Shown: piece after piece, positions 7,691 through 14,016 of the stretch | Numbering within the stretch: the stretch's first letter is position 1 | How the letters are laid out: the number at the start of each line of letters is the position of its first letter | Assembly (NCBI GenBank): GCA_023418095.1 | Contig: JAEZDL010000046.1 | Location: 1 to 14,728 of the forward strand | DNA from: Bacteroidota bacterium | Lineage (GTDB): Bacteria; Bacteroidota; Bacteroidia; Flavobacteriales_F; PHOS-HE28 | Reading direction: 5' to 3' | DNA length: 14,728 nt | Notes under the pieces: generated by a model | What the model was told of the DNA's origin: nothing | The model's input: only the letters and a program-made list of their open reading frames with translations | The model's database searches: none | Made by a program: the position numbers and the translations under genes

Positions 7691-7993
7691 ATGGCGGCCT
7701 ACGATACACTTGTACAAGCAGTAAGCGACCTTCAACGGCGCGGATATACCGATGATCTGCAGCTTGGCGAGAGCTGCCTGCTTTGCAACGCAAAGGGGAA
7801 AAGTCTTGATCCAAGTGAATTCCAGATCGATGAATTCCACCGCTTCGAAGGATTCACAAATCCGGAGGACCAGAGCATCGTTTACGCGATCAGCTCCGAT
7901 AAACATGGCTTGAAAGGTATCCTGATCAACGGCTACGGCCCGAATGCGAGCCCGATGACCCAGGAATTGGTGAGGAAGCTCGCCACGAACTGA
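7691..7993 (+). CDS. Small conserved Bacteroidota protein (often mislabelled phosphoribosylpyrophosphate synthetase)
   Basis: 100 residues from ATG 7691. The pattern YDTLVQAVSDL, RGYTDDL, then FQIDEFHRFEG with TNPEDQSIVYAISS, then KGILINGYGPNASPM with a final helix, matches a family of about 100 residues that I remember from many Bacteroidota genomes. There it is commonly annotated as phosphoribosylpyrophosphate synthetase. The protein is far too short for that enzyme (over 300 residues) and shows none of its PRPP-binding loop, so the label should not be trusted. It has no signal peptide or membrane helix and is probably cytoplasmic. Two cysteines (CLLC, near residues 29-32) form a CxxC pair that could bind metal or be redox active, which is inference. 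It is preceded by the inverted repeat at 7666 and is probably its own transcription unit. Confidence 0.8.
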   Translation: MAAYDTLVQAVSDLQRRGYTDDLQLGESCLLCNAKGKSLDPSEFQIDEFHRFEGFTNPEDQSIVYAISSDKHGLKGILINGYGPNASPMTQELVRKLATN

Positions 7994-8016
7994 GCCTCCG
8001 GCACATTATTGGCGAC

Positions 8017-8047
8017 TTGAACCGCGTTGCATCAACCGGTAGATTTG
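8017..8047 (+). promoter_or_regulatory. Bacteroidota-type promoter candidate before the 8051 gene
   Basis: TTG at 8017-8019 and TAGATTTG at 8040-8047 are separated by 20 bases. The second element is an exact match to TAnnTTTG and the spacing suits the -33/-7 layout. The element ends only 3 bases before ATG 8051, so the predicted start of transcription falls on or just past that ATG. Either the message is leaderless, the true start codon is later, or the match is chance. Confidence 0.4.
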
Positions 8048-8050
8048 CGC

Positions 8051-8623
8051 ATGCGTTCAAGGCCGATCCTTTTCCTGCTATTCCCGATCGCGGCCTGGCT
8101 GCTGTTCAGCAGCTGGAATACGCAGGATCCCATGCCCATGCGGCACACTTTCGGCCTCAGCCTTAACACCGGCATGAACAACCAGATCTTCACGCTATTC
8201 ATCGTGAAGATGCACGGCCTGCATGTGATCTCCACCGAGCCGATCACCCGCGAGCAATTCGTTCTGCAGGCCCAGGGCGTGATCCCCAGCAAGGCCAATC
8301 CCGATCAGGAGAACCTCTTCCGGAAATTCAAGATCAACGGTTGTGCACATCCCGATAGCACGAAATATTACCTCGATTGCCCGCTGCTCGATGATCTCTG
8401 GAAACTGCGGTTCGATGAATATCCGTTCCACCCGATCAACGGCGGTCATCCCGAAAAAGGCTGGGCCTCCAAGAAGGGCGCACCTTCGCCCATGCAAATG
8501 GTGAAGCTCGCCGATTATGGATTGATGTCGCTTGGCGGAATGATCAAGGACATCGATGTGTTCCGCCTGTTGCACGATGTGGGCGACAGCACCTGGGTGG
8601 CGGAGTATCAGGGAGGATCCTGA
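8051..8623 (+). CDS. Unrecognised exported or membrane-anchored protein upstream of meaB
   Basis: 190 residues from ATG 8051; a TTG start at 8027 would add eight polar residues and is less likely. Residues 1-22 are a basic MRSR followed by a strongly hydrophobic stretch (ILFLLF ... WLLFSSW), a signal peptide or single membrane anchor with the rest in the periplasm. The remainder is mixed alpha/beta with no motif I know. It has two cysteines about 13 residues apart (NGCAH and LDCPL) that could form a disulfide, and a region rich in G, H, P and K near residues 130-145. It ends 13 bases before the meaB start, so it is probably co-transcribed. Nothing in it suggests a link to methylmalonyl-CoA metabolism, and I assign no function. 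Confidence 0.7.
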   Translation: MRSRPILFLLFPIAAWLLFSSWNTQDPMPMRHTFGLSLNTGMNNQIFTLFIVKMHGLHVISTEPITREQFVLQAQGVIPSKANPDQENLFRKFKINGCAHPDSTKYYLDCPLLDDLWKLRFDEYPFHPINGGHPEKGWASKKGAPSPMQMVKLADYGLMSLGGMIKDIDVFRLLHDVGDSTWVAEYQGGS

Positions 8624-8636
8624 ACTTCGCGTGCCG

Positions 8637-9614
8637 ATGGACGTGAACGGGCTCTTCGAAAAACTACGGAACAGCGACCGATCGGCGCTCGGCCGTGCGA
8701 TCACACTGATCGAAAGCAACCGGAAGGATGATCGTGATCGCGCGAAGGAATTGCTGCAACGCTGTCTTGCAACCGCGGGGAATTCGCTCCGGATCGGGAT
8801 CACCGGGATACCGGGTGTTGGAAAAAGTACGCTGATCGATGCGCTGGGCATGCAGTTGATCGAAAATGGCCATCGTGTCGCTGTGCTCGCGATCGATCCC
8901 ACCAGCCAGCGCAGCGGTGGAAGCATCCTTGGCGACAAAACGCGGATGGAAGGTCTTTCCAACAACAGCAACGCGTTCATCAGGCCCACGGCCACAAGCG
9001 GCAACCTTGGCGGCGTCGCCTTCCGCACGCGCGAAGCGATCGTTCTCTGCGAAGCCGCCGGTTACGATCGGATCATCGTGGAGACCGTCGGTGTCGGGCA
9101 GAGCGAACTGGAGGTGGATCGGATCACGGACATCACCGTGCTGCTGATGATCGCCGGTGCGGGTGATGAATTGCAGGGCATCAAACGCGGCATCATGGAG
9201 ACCGCGGATCTGATCGTGTTCACCAAGACCGATGGCGATGGAATGGATCGAGCGAAGGCCGCAGCGCGAGAACTGAAGCACGCCCTTGCCCTGCTGCCGC
9301 CCCGCGATCGCGGCGATCGCGCGAAGATCCTTTTCACCAGCGCGATCAACCGGGAAGGGATCGACGGATTGGCCGAAGCGATCGAAGCGATCGGAAAGGA
9401 GAACGAAGCTTCCGGTTTCCTGAAGGGCAACCGCGATCGCCAGGCATTGCATTGGTTCGATCAGGCGATCACTTCAGGTTTGATCCAGCGTTTTGCGGAT
9501 GATCCTTCGATCAAGGAAGCACGGGCCTCTTTGGAGGAACAGATCCGCAGTGGAAGGAAAACTCCGATCGAAGCAGCAGAGGAATTGTTGGATCGGTTCC
9601 TGAAGCGGAACTAG
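8637..9614 (+). CDS. meaB: Methylmalonyl-CoA mutase-associated GTPase MeaB
   Basis: 325 residues, the normal length for the MeaB/ArgK G3E GTPase family. These proteins guard adenosylcobalamin loading and reactivation of methylmalonyl-CoA mutase in the cytoplasm. Visible motifs: Walker A GIPGVGKST (57-65), AIDPTS (85-90), SGGSILGDKTRM (93-104), RPTATSGNLGG (116-126) and VETVGVGQSE (148-157), a set typical of MeaB. The G4 base-recognition motif, usually NKxD, reads TKTD (196-199). ATG 8637 is preferred: the open frame extends upstream to 8556 but that part overlaps the 8051 gene and lacks family sequence. In-frame GTG 8631 is an alternative. A GGGAGGA site at 8611-8617 is rather far upstream. 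The mutase genes are not in this window. The stop codon overlaps that of the convergent gene on the minus strand. Confidence 0.95.
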   Translation: MDVNGLFEKLRNSDRSALGRAITLIESNRKDDRDRAKELLQRCLATAGNSLRIGITGIPGVGKSTLIDALGMQLIENGHRVAVLAIDPTSQRSGGSILGDKTRMEGLSNNSNAFIRPTATSGNLGGVAFRTREAIVLCEAAGYDRIIVETVGVGQSELEVDRITDITVLLMIAGAGDELQGIKRGIMETADLIVFTKTDGDGMDRAKAAARELKHALALLPPRDRGDRAKILFTSAINREGIDGLAEAIEAIGKENEASGFLKGNRDRQALHWFDQAITSGLIQRFADDPSIKEARASLEEQIRSGRKTPIEAAEELLDRFLKRN

Positions 9615-10135
9615 AACATCCGCCGAACTTCCTCCTTCAGTGCGATCAGCGCTTCTTGCGAAGGCGTGTGGGTCAACCGGCCCATATTCTCGAAAACGCG
9701 CTGGCTGAATTCGGTTCCGGAAGGATTATCGCCGGTCTGCTCGTAGCTCAGGTTCATCAGGCGGATCGTTTCCTCCTTGGCCTGCTTCACCTTCGCCCAC
9801 GCCTTGTCGCTCACGTAGATCTGCTGCGTCACATTATGCTCGAATTCCTCGCGGATCGTGGCGATCACCTCGCCATGCAGCATGCGCGAGCTCATGTTGC
9901 TCTTATGCACACGCAACACCAGCGCACCGGGCGAGATCCGCTCCAGGAATAGCACCAGCCTTTCGTAGGCCTGCAGCCGCAGTGGAAGCACCTGCCGGTG
10001 ATCGTCCTTGCGGATCGCGTGCAGGCGTTCATTGGATCTTTCGCCGATGAAATTCTTGATCACGAAATACGAGGTGAGGAAGACCACGATCGATGGCAGC
10101 ACCGCCACGAGTATGAGGATCAGCGTATCGTTCAT
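9611..10135 (-). CDS. Single-helix membrane protein conserved in Bacteroidota (DUF7935-like)
   Basis: 174 residues from the ATG at 10133-10135. The open frame runs upstream to 10183, but this ATG begins directly at the hydrophobic helix. Residues 4-25 (TLILILVAVLPSIVVFLTSY) form one transmembrane helix. The rest is a charged, mostly helical cytoplasmic domain with the segments LPLRLQAYERLVLFLERISP, a REEFEHNVTQQIYVSD stretch and a final EEVRRMF. I recall this pattern as a family restricted to Bacteroidota of unknown function, and I believe it is DUF7935, though the number should be confirmed. It is transcribed against meaB with overlapping stop codons and is divergent from the aminotransferase. 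No ribosome-binding site stands out. Confidence 0.8.
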   Translation of the reverse strand: MNDTLILILVAVLPSIVVFLTSYFVIKNFIGERSNERLHAIRKDDHRQVLPLRLQAYERLVLFLERISPGALVLRVHKSNMSSRMLHGEVIATIREEFEHNVTQQIYVSDKAWAKVKQAKEETIRLMNLSYEQTGDNPSGTEFSQRVFENMGRLTHTPSQEALIALKEEVRRMF

Positions 10136-10202
10136 GTGCGATCGGAACGGCACGAATATCGGCATAACATGGCGATCCCACACCCGCCTCGAAAGGCTTG
10201 GT

Positions 10203-10210
10203 TAGTTTTG
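10203..10210 (+). promoter_or_regulatory. -7 promoter element for the aminotransferase operon
   Basis: TAGTTTTG exactly fits the Bacteroidota -7 consensus TAnnTTTG and is placed 41 bases before ATG 10252, leaving a leader of about 35 bases. No clear -33 TTTG is seen at the expected distance. It lies in the 116-base divergent gap between the 9611-10135 gene and the aminotransferase and would drive the aminotransferase, heptose kinase and menG genes. Confidence 0.45.
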
Positions 10211-10251
10211 CGTCCGCAACGGCCCCGCACGCGCGGCCCTCAACGCCAGAT

Positions 10252-11430
10252 ATGAAGCTATCCCCCACCGCACAAGCGATCGTTGAACCAGCTACTTTGA
10301 TGATGGCGCGCCGCTGCCGGGAATTGCGTGCCGAAGGAAAGGATGTGATCGATCTGAGCCTCGGCGAACCTGACCATTCACCGCTCCCGTTCGTGATCGA
10401 AGCGGCGCAGGAAGCGCTGAAAGGCCCGTGGCACAAGTATCCACCGGTGAACGGTTACCTGGATGTCCGCCAGGCGATCGCCGGCAAATTCAAGCGCGAC
10501 AATGGGCTGGACTATTCGCCGGAACAGATCGTGATCAGCACCGGCGCAAAACATTCCATCATGAACACGGTGATGGCGCTGATCGGCCCCGGCGATGAAG
10601 TAGTGATCCCCGCGCCGTACTGGGTGAGCTATTCCGAACAGGTGCGGCTAGCTGGCGGTACACCGGTGATCGTTCCCTCCACGCTGGAAGAGGATTGGAA
10701 ACCACCGATCGAGCGGATCAAGGCGGCGGTAACACCGCGCACGAAACTGATCATGTTCAGTTCACCGAGCAATCCCAGCGGATCTGTGCTCACGAAGGAA
10801 GAGTTGCAGCAGATCGCGGATCTCGTTCTCTCCCAGCCGGAACTTTATGTGATCGCGGACGAGATCTACGAGCACATCGTGTTCGATGGCGGCCACCGCA
10901 GCATCGCCGCACTTCCGGGAATGATGGATCGCACGATCACGGTGAACGGACTTTCGAAAGGTTTTGCGCTCACGGGCTGGCGCGTTGGTTTCATCGGTGC
11001 TCCGCTCGCGATCGCACAGGCGGTCACCAAGATCCAGGGGCAGTTCACCTCCAGCGCGAATTCGATCGCACAACGCGTGTGCAAAGCGTGCATGGAAGTG
11101 GATCCCTCGGTGATCGCGCCGATGCGCGCCGATTTCAAGCGCCGCCGTGATCTGGTGATCGAAGCGGTGAAGAAGATCCCCGGATGGAAATGCAATGTGC
11201 CGCAAGGCGCGTTCTACCTGATGCCCGATGTGCGCAGTTCGATCGATGGGAAAAGTATCAAGGGTTCGGTGGATCTGAGCATGTACCTGCTGGATCATGC
11301 CGGCGTTAGCCTGGTGGAAGGCCGATCCTTCGGGGCGGAAGGAACGCTGCGGATCAGTTACGCATCAAGCGATGAGAACCTTGTGAACGCGATGGATCGT
11401 GTGGCCCGCGCGGTCTCCGAATTGGGTTGA
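10252..11430 (+). CDS. Class I pyridoxal-phosphate aminotransferase (aspartate aminotransferase type)
   Basis: 392 residues from ATG 10252, the usual length of subgroup I-beta aspartate aminotransferases. The extra 18 codons upstream to 10198 overlap the promoter and look non-coding. It transfers amino groups between an amino acid and a 2-oxoacid, using PLP in the cytoplasm. Visible signature parts: the substrate loop LSLGEPDHSP (35-44); the HKYPPVNGYLDVRQAI segment; the STGAKHSI phosphate-binding turn (97-104); SPSNPSG with the PLP-contacting Asn174; ADEIYEH with Asp203; and SKGFALTGWRVG with the Schiff-base Lys236 and Arg244. The Arg in TLRISYASS near the C-terminus should bind the substrate carboxylate. 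The sequence supports the aspartate type, but related prephenate or alanine-using enzymes look alike, so no firm symbol is given. The next gene begins one base after its stop. Confidence 0.92.
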   Translation: MKLSPTAQAIVEPATLMMARRCRELRAEGKDVIDLSLGEPDHSPLPFVIEAAQEALKGPWHKYPPVNGYLDVRQAIAGKFKRDNGLDYSPEQIVISTGAKHSIMNTVMALIGPGDEVVIPAPYWVSYSEQVRLAGGTPVIVPSTLEEDWKPPIERIKAAVTPRTKLIMFSSPSNPSGSVLTKEELQQIADLVLSQPELYVIADEIYEHIVFDGGHRSIAALPGMMDRTITVNGLSKGFALTGWRVGFIGAPLAIAQAVTKIQGQFTSSANSIAQRVCKACMEVDPSVIAPMRADFKRRRDLVIEAVKKIPGWKCNVPQGAFYLMPDVRSSIDGKSIKGSVDLSMYLLDHAGVSLVEGRSFGAEGTLRISYASSDENLVNAMDRVARAVSELG

Positions 11431-11431
11431 A

Positions 11432-12430
11432 ATGTCAAGCGACCACGCCGATCTCTACGAAAAAGCACGATCGCTCACGATCCTGGTGATCGGCGATGTG
11501 ATGGTTGATTCGTACCTCTGGGGACGCGTGGATCGGATCTCGCCGGAAGCACCCGTGCCCGTGGTGCATGTCACTTCACGCAGCTCACGGCTCGGCGGCG
11601 CCGCCAACGTTGCGCTGAACATAAAGGCGCTCGGCGCACGGCCGATCGTGGCCAGCGTGATCGGCGACGATGACAATGGCGCACGGCTCGAGCGGCTCTT
11701 CAGTGAACAGGAACTTCCCACCGGAGGACTTGTGCGATCGAAAGAGCGCATGACCACCGTGAAAACACGCGTGATCAGCGGACACCAGCATGTGGTGCGT
11801 GTTGATGAGGAACAGGAGGATGATCTAGGTAACGAAGATGCGGCTGAACTTATCGCCTGGGTGGATCGGCTGATAGCGCAGCACCGGCCCGATGCGTTGA
11901 TCTTCGAGGATTATAACAAAGGCGTGCTCACCCACCATGTGATCACCGCCATCATTGAGAAAGCCCGTACCAGCGGCATTCCGATCGCTGTGGATCCGAA
12001 GAAGCGGAACTTCTTCAGTTATGAAAAGGTGGATCTCTTCAAACCCAACCTGAAGGAATTGCGTGAAGGGTTGAAGATGGATGTTGAAGCAGGCGATCTG
12101 GAAAGCATCCGTAACGCTGTGATGGAATTGGAACGCCGGCTCGGCAACAAGGCATCCATGATCACCCTGAGCGAACATGGCATCTACATGCGCGCTGGCG
12201 GATCGGAGCATGTGATCCCCGCACACGTGCGCAAGATCGCCGATGTGAGCGGCGCGGGCGATACGGTGATCGCGGTCGCGGCGATCGCGCTTGCGCTGGG
12301 GAAGGATCCACTGCAGATCGCAGAGCTCGCCAACCTTGCAGGGGGCCTGGTGTGTGAAGAGATCGGTGTTGTTCCGATCGATCCAAAACGCTTGAAGGAA
12401 GAGATCGAACGATTATCACGCCCAGCATGA
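11432..12430 (+). CDS. rfaE1: D-glycero-beta-D-manno-heptose-7-phosphate kinase (HldE kinase-domain type)
   Basis: 332 residues from ATG 11432, one base after the aminotransferase stop. It is a PfkB/ribokinase-fold sugar kinase that phosphorylates heptose-7-phosphate at C1 in ADP-heptose synthesis for lipopolysaccharide. Visible motifs: GDVMVDSYLWG (21-31), RISPEAPVPVV (35-45), the PfkB signature GGAANVALN (55-63), VRVDEE (122-127), DYNKGVL (160-166), DPKKRNF, KPNLKE, and the ATP-site/catalytic signature DVSGAGDT (271-278) with the base Asp277. The RISPEAP and VRVDEE motifs distinguish RfaE1 from fructokinase and ribokinase. It lacks the cytidylyltransferase-like second domain of bifunctional HldE, so the adenylyltransferase must be encoded elsewhere. 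It overlaps the menG start by four bases (ATGA), indicating coupled translation. Confidence 0.88.
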   Translation: MSSDHADLYEKARSLTILVIGDVMVDSYLWGRVDRISPEAPVPVVHVTSRSSRLGGAANVALNIKALGARPIVASVIGDDDNGARLERLFSEQELPTGGLVRSKERMTTVKTRVISGHQHVVRVDEEQEDDLGNEDAAELIAWVDRLIAQHRPDALIFEDYNKGVLTHHVITAIIEKARTSGIPIAVDPKKRNFFSYEKVDLFKPNLKELREGLKMDVEAGDLESIRNAVMELERRLGNKASMITLSEHGIYMRAGGSEHVIPAHVRKIADVSGAGDTVIAVAAIALALGKDPLQIAELANLAGGLVCEEIGVVPIDPKRLKEEIERLSRPA

Positions 12431-13143
12431 CGATCACTCCGTATTCCCCCGAGGGATCGAAGCGTGAGCAGGTAGAGCGGATGTTCGACAACATCAGCCC
12501 GAAATACGATCTGCTCAACCGATTGTTCTCGCTCGGCATCGACCAGGCGTGGCGGCGAAAAGTGATCCGCCTGGTGGCGAAGGAACCGGTGGATCGTTTG
12601 CTCGATGTGGCCACGGGCACAGCAGATCTCGCGATCCTCGCGGCGGGCAAGGTGAGGAAGGTCACCGGCATCGACATTTCCGAGGGCATGCTGCAACACG
12701 GCCGCAAGAAAGTGGCGGATCGAAAACTTCAGGACTGGATCGAATTGATGAAGGCGGATTCCATTGATCTGCCTTTCGCAGAAGGAACTTTCGATGCCGT
12801 CACCGTTGCCTTCGGGGTGCGCAATTTCGAGGATCTGGAAAAAGGGATCCGCGAAATGCGACGTGTTCTGCGGCCGCGTGGACGATTGTTCATCCTCGAA
12901 TTCTCGAAGCCGCGCAAAACCCCGTTCCGGCAATTGTTCAGGCTTTATTTCCATGGGATCATGCCGCTGATCGGCCGGTCGGTGAGCAAGGATGCTTCAG
13001 CCTACACGTACCTGCCGAAGAGTGTCGATGCGTTCCCCGAAGGCCCACAGTTCCTGGAATTGCTCGCCCGCACTGGCTTCCGCGAGATGAAGGCAAAGCC
13101 GCTCACCGGTGGGATCGCAACACTTTACACGTGCCGGAAGTGA
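12427..13143 (+). CDS. menG: Demethylmenaquinone methyltransferase (MenG/UbiE)
   Basis: 238 residues, the normal family length. It is an SAM-dependent C-methyltransferase for the last step of menaquinone synthesis; Bacteroidota use menaquinone rather than ubiquinone, so MenG is the better name for this UbiE homologue. Visible: MFDNISPKYDLLNRLFSLG (19-37), the family N-terminal hallmark; SAM motif I LLDVATGTAD (58-67); GIDIS (81-85); KADSIDLPF (109-117); AFGVRNF (128-134); the post-II block VLRPRGRLFILEFSKP; and YTYLPKSVDAFP (193-204), typical of UbiE. It starts inside the heptose kinase stop (ATGA at 12427-12430). The next gene, porT, follows after about 53 bases, an arrangement I have seen in other Bacteroidota. 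Confidence 0.95.
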   Translation: MTITPYSPEGSKREQVERMFDNISPKYDLLNRLFSLGIDQAWRRKVIRLVAKEPVDRLLDVATGTADLAILAAGKVRKVTGIDISEGMLQHGRKKVADRKLQDWIELMKADSIDLPFAEGTFDAVTVAFGVRNFEDLEKGIREMRRVLRPRGRLFILEFSKPRKTPFRQLFRLYFHGIMPLIGRSVSKDASAYTYLPKSVDAFPEGPQFLELLARTGFREMKAKPLTGGIATLYTCRK

Positions 13144-13177
13144 AGGGGAGCGATCGGCAGCACAACGATCCGAGCCA

Positions 13178-13185
13178 TAATTTCG
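13178..13185 (+). promoter_or_regulatory. -7-like element just before porT
   Basis: TAATTTCG differs from TAnnTTTG at one fixed position and ends 11 bases before ATG 13197. If active it would give porT a very short leader and its own promoter inside the operon. No clear -33 partner was found. Confidence 0.3.
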
Positions 13186-13196
13186 TTGCCAAGCAC

Positions 13197-13940
13197 ATGG
13201 CCCGCTTCAGCCTTCGCAGTTCACTCCTGATCCTTCCGTTGCTCCTGATCGGCCTGGCACCGGCCGTTGGGCAAAGCACCACGGGCAAAGGCATCAAGAT
13301 CGAGAACCTGCCCAACTTCGATCTACGTCGCTTCCATTTCGGTTTTCTGCTCAGCTACAACACCAGCGATTTCTTCATGCGCGTTGATCCGCGCGCGCCA
13401 TTCCGCGATTCGCTCATGGTGCTGGATCACATCCGCAAGCCCGGCTTCAACCTCGGCATCGTGGCTTCGCTGAACATGACACCCAACACCAGCCTACGAT
13501 TCCTTCCAACGCTTTCCTTCCAGGAACGGCAACTTTTTTACCAGTTCCAGGAGGCCGATGGCGAATATTCCTACTTCACCAAACCGGTTGAAAGCACCTA
13601 CCTGGAGTTCCCGATCCTGCTGAAATTGCGCAGCAACCGCATCAACAATTTCGCAGTGTACCTGATCGGCGGCGGAAAATTCGGGATCGACATGGCGACG
13701 CAGAAGGACGTGAACCAGGCGCTCGATCTGGAGACCGTGATCAAGCTTGAAAAGTATGATTATTCCGTTGATGTAGGCGGTGGATTCGACTTCTTCCTTC
13801 CCTTCTTCAAATTCGGCATCGAACTGAAACATGGCATCGGCCTGCCGAACCTTCTGATCGATGATGACACGCGTTTCAGCACACCGATCGAAAGCCTGCG
13901 ATCGAAAGTGTATGTGTTGACGTTCACGTTCGAAGGTTGA
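13197..13940 (+). CDS. porT: T9SS outer-membrane protein PorT
   Basis: 247 residues from ATG 13197, close to the family's usual size. The frame is open further upstream (GTG 13131), but that part overlaps menG and precedes a proper signal peptide (MARFSLRSS, then a hydrophobic LLILPLLLIG, cleavage likely near AVGQ). The body is rich in amphipathic strands and fits an eight-stranded outer-membrane barrel. Recognisable PorT patterns: FDLRRFHFGF, NTSDFFMRV, KPGFNLGIVASLN, LRFLPTLSFQER, the highly conserved VESTYLEFPILLKLRS, INNFAVYLIGGGKFGIDMA, DYSVDVGGGFDFFLPFFKF and a terminal strand ending FTFEG. PorT is required for secretion and maturation of T9SS cargo, including proteins with the sorting domain seen in the two giant genes of this window. 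It follows menG and may share its transcript. Confidence 0.93.
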   Translation: MARFSLRSSLLILPLLLIGLAPAVGQSTTGKGIKIENLPNFDLRRFHFGFLLSYNTSDFFMRVDPRAPFRDSLMVLDHIRKPGFNLGIVASLNMTPNTSLRFLPTLSFQERQLFYQFQEADGEYSYFTKPVESTYLEFPILLKLRSNRINNFAVYLIGGGKFGIDMATQKDVNQALDLETVIKLEKYDYSVDVGGGFDFFLPFFKFGIELKHGIGLPNLLIDDDTRFSTPIESLRSKVYVLTFTFEG

Positions 13941-14016
13941 AGATGGAGCTGTGAAGTTGAGCCAGTTCAGGAGTTGGAAGAAGTTGATGATGATCGATCT
14001 CCCGTATTGGTCGTGA

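Noticed and set aside
8556..8636. N-terminal extension of MeaB upstream of ATG 8637
   Set aside because: The extension overlaps the 8051 gene in another frame and does not look like MeaB sequence.
9304..9320. Two adjacent GCGATCGC palindromes as a special site or replication element
   Set aside because: They lie inside meaB coding sequence and fit the genome-wide-looking GATC excess rather than a unique site.
8664..9452. Minus-strand open frame of 262 codons opposite meaB
   Set aside because: Shadow of meaB, whose motifs are unmistakable; the antisense translation has no recognisable pattern.
12184..12954. Minus-strand open frame across the heptose kinase and menG junction
   Set aside because: Overlaps two real genes with an ATGA junction; no motif seen in the antisense protein.
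13131..13196. Upstream GTG start for PorT overlapping menG
   Set aside because: It would bury the signal peptide behind a polar 22-residue leader; ATG 13197 gives a normal signal peptide.
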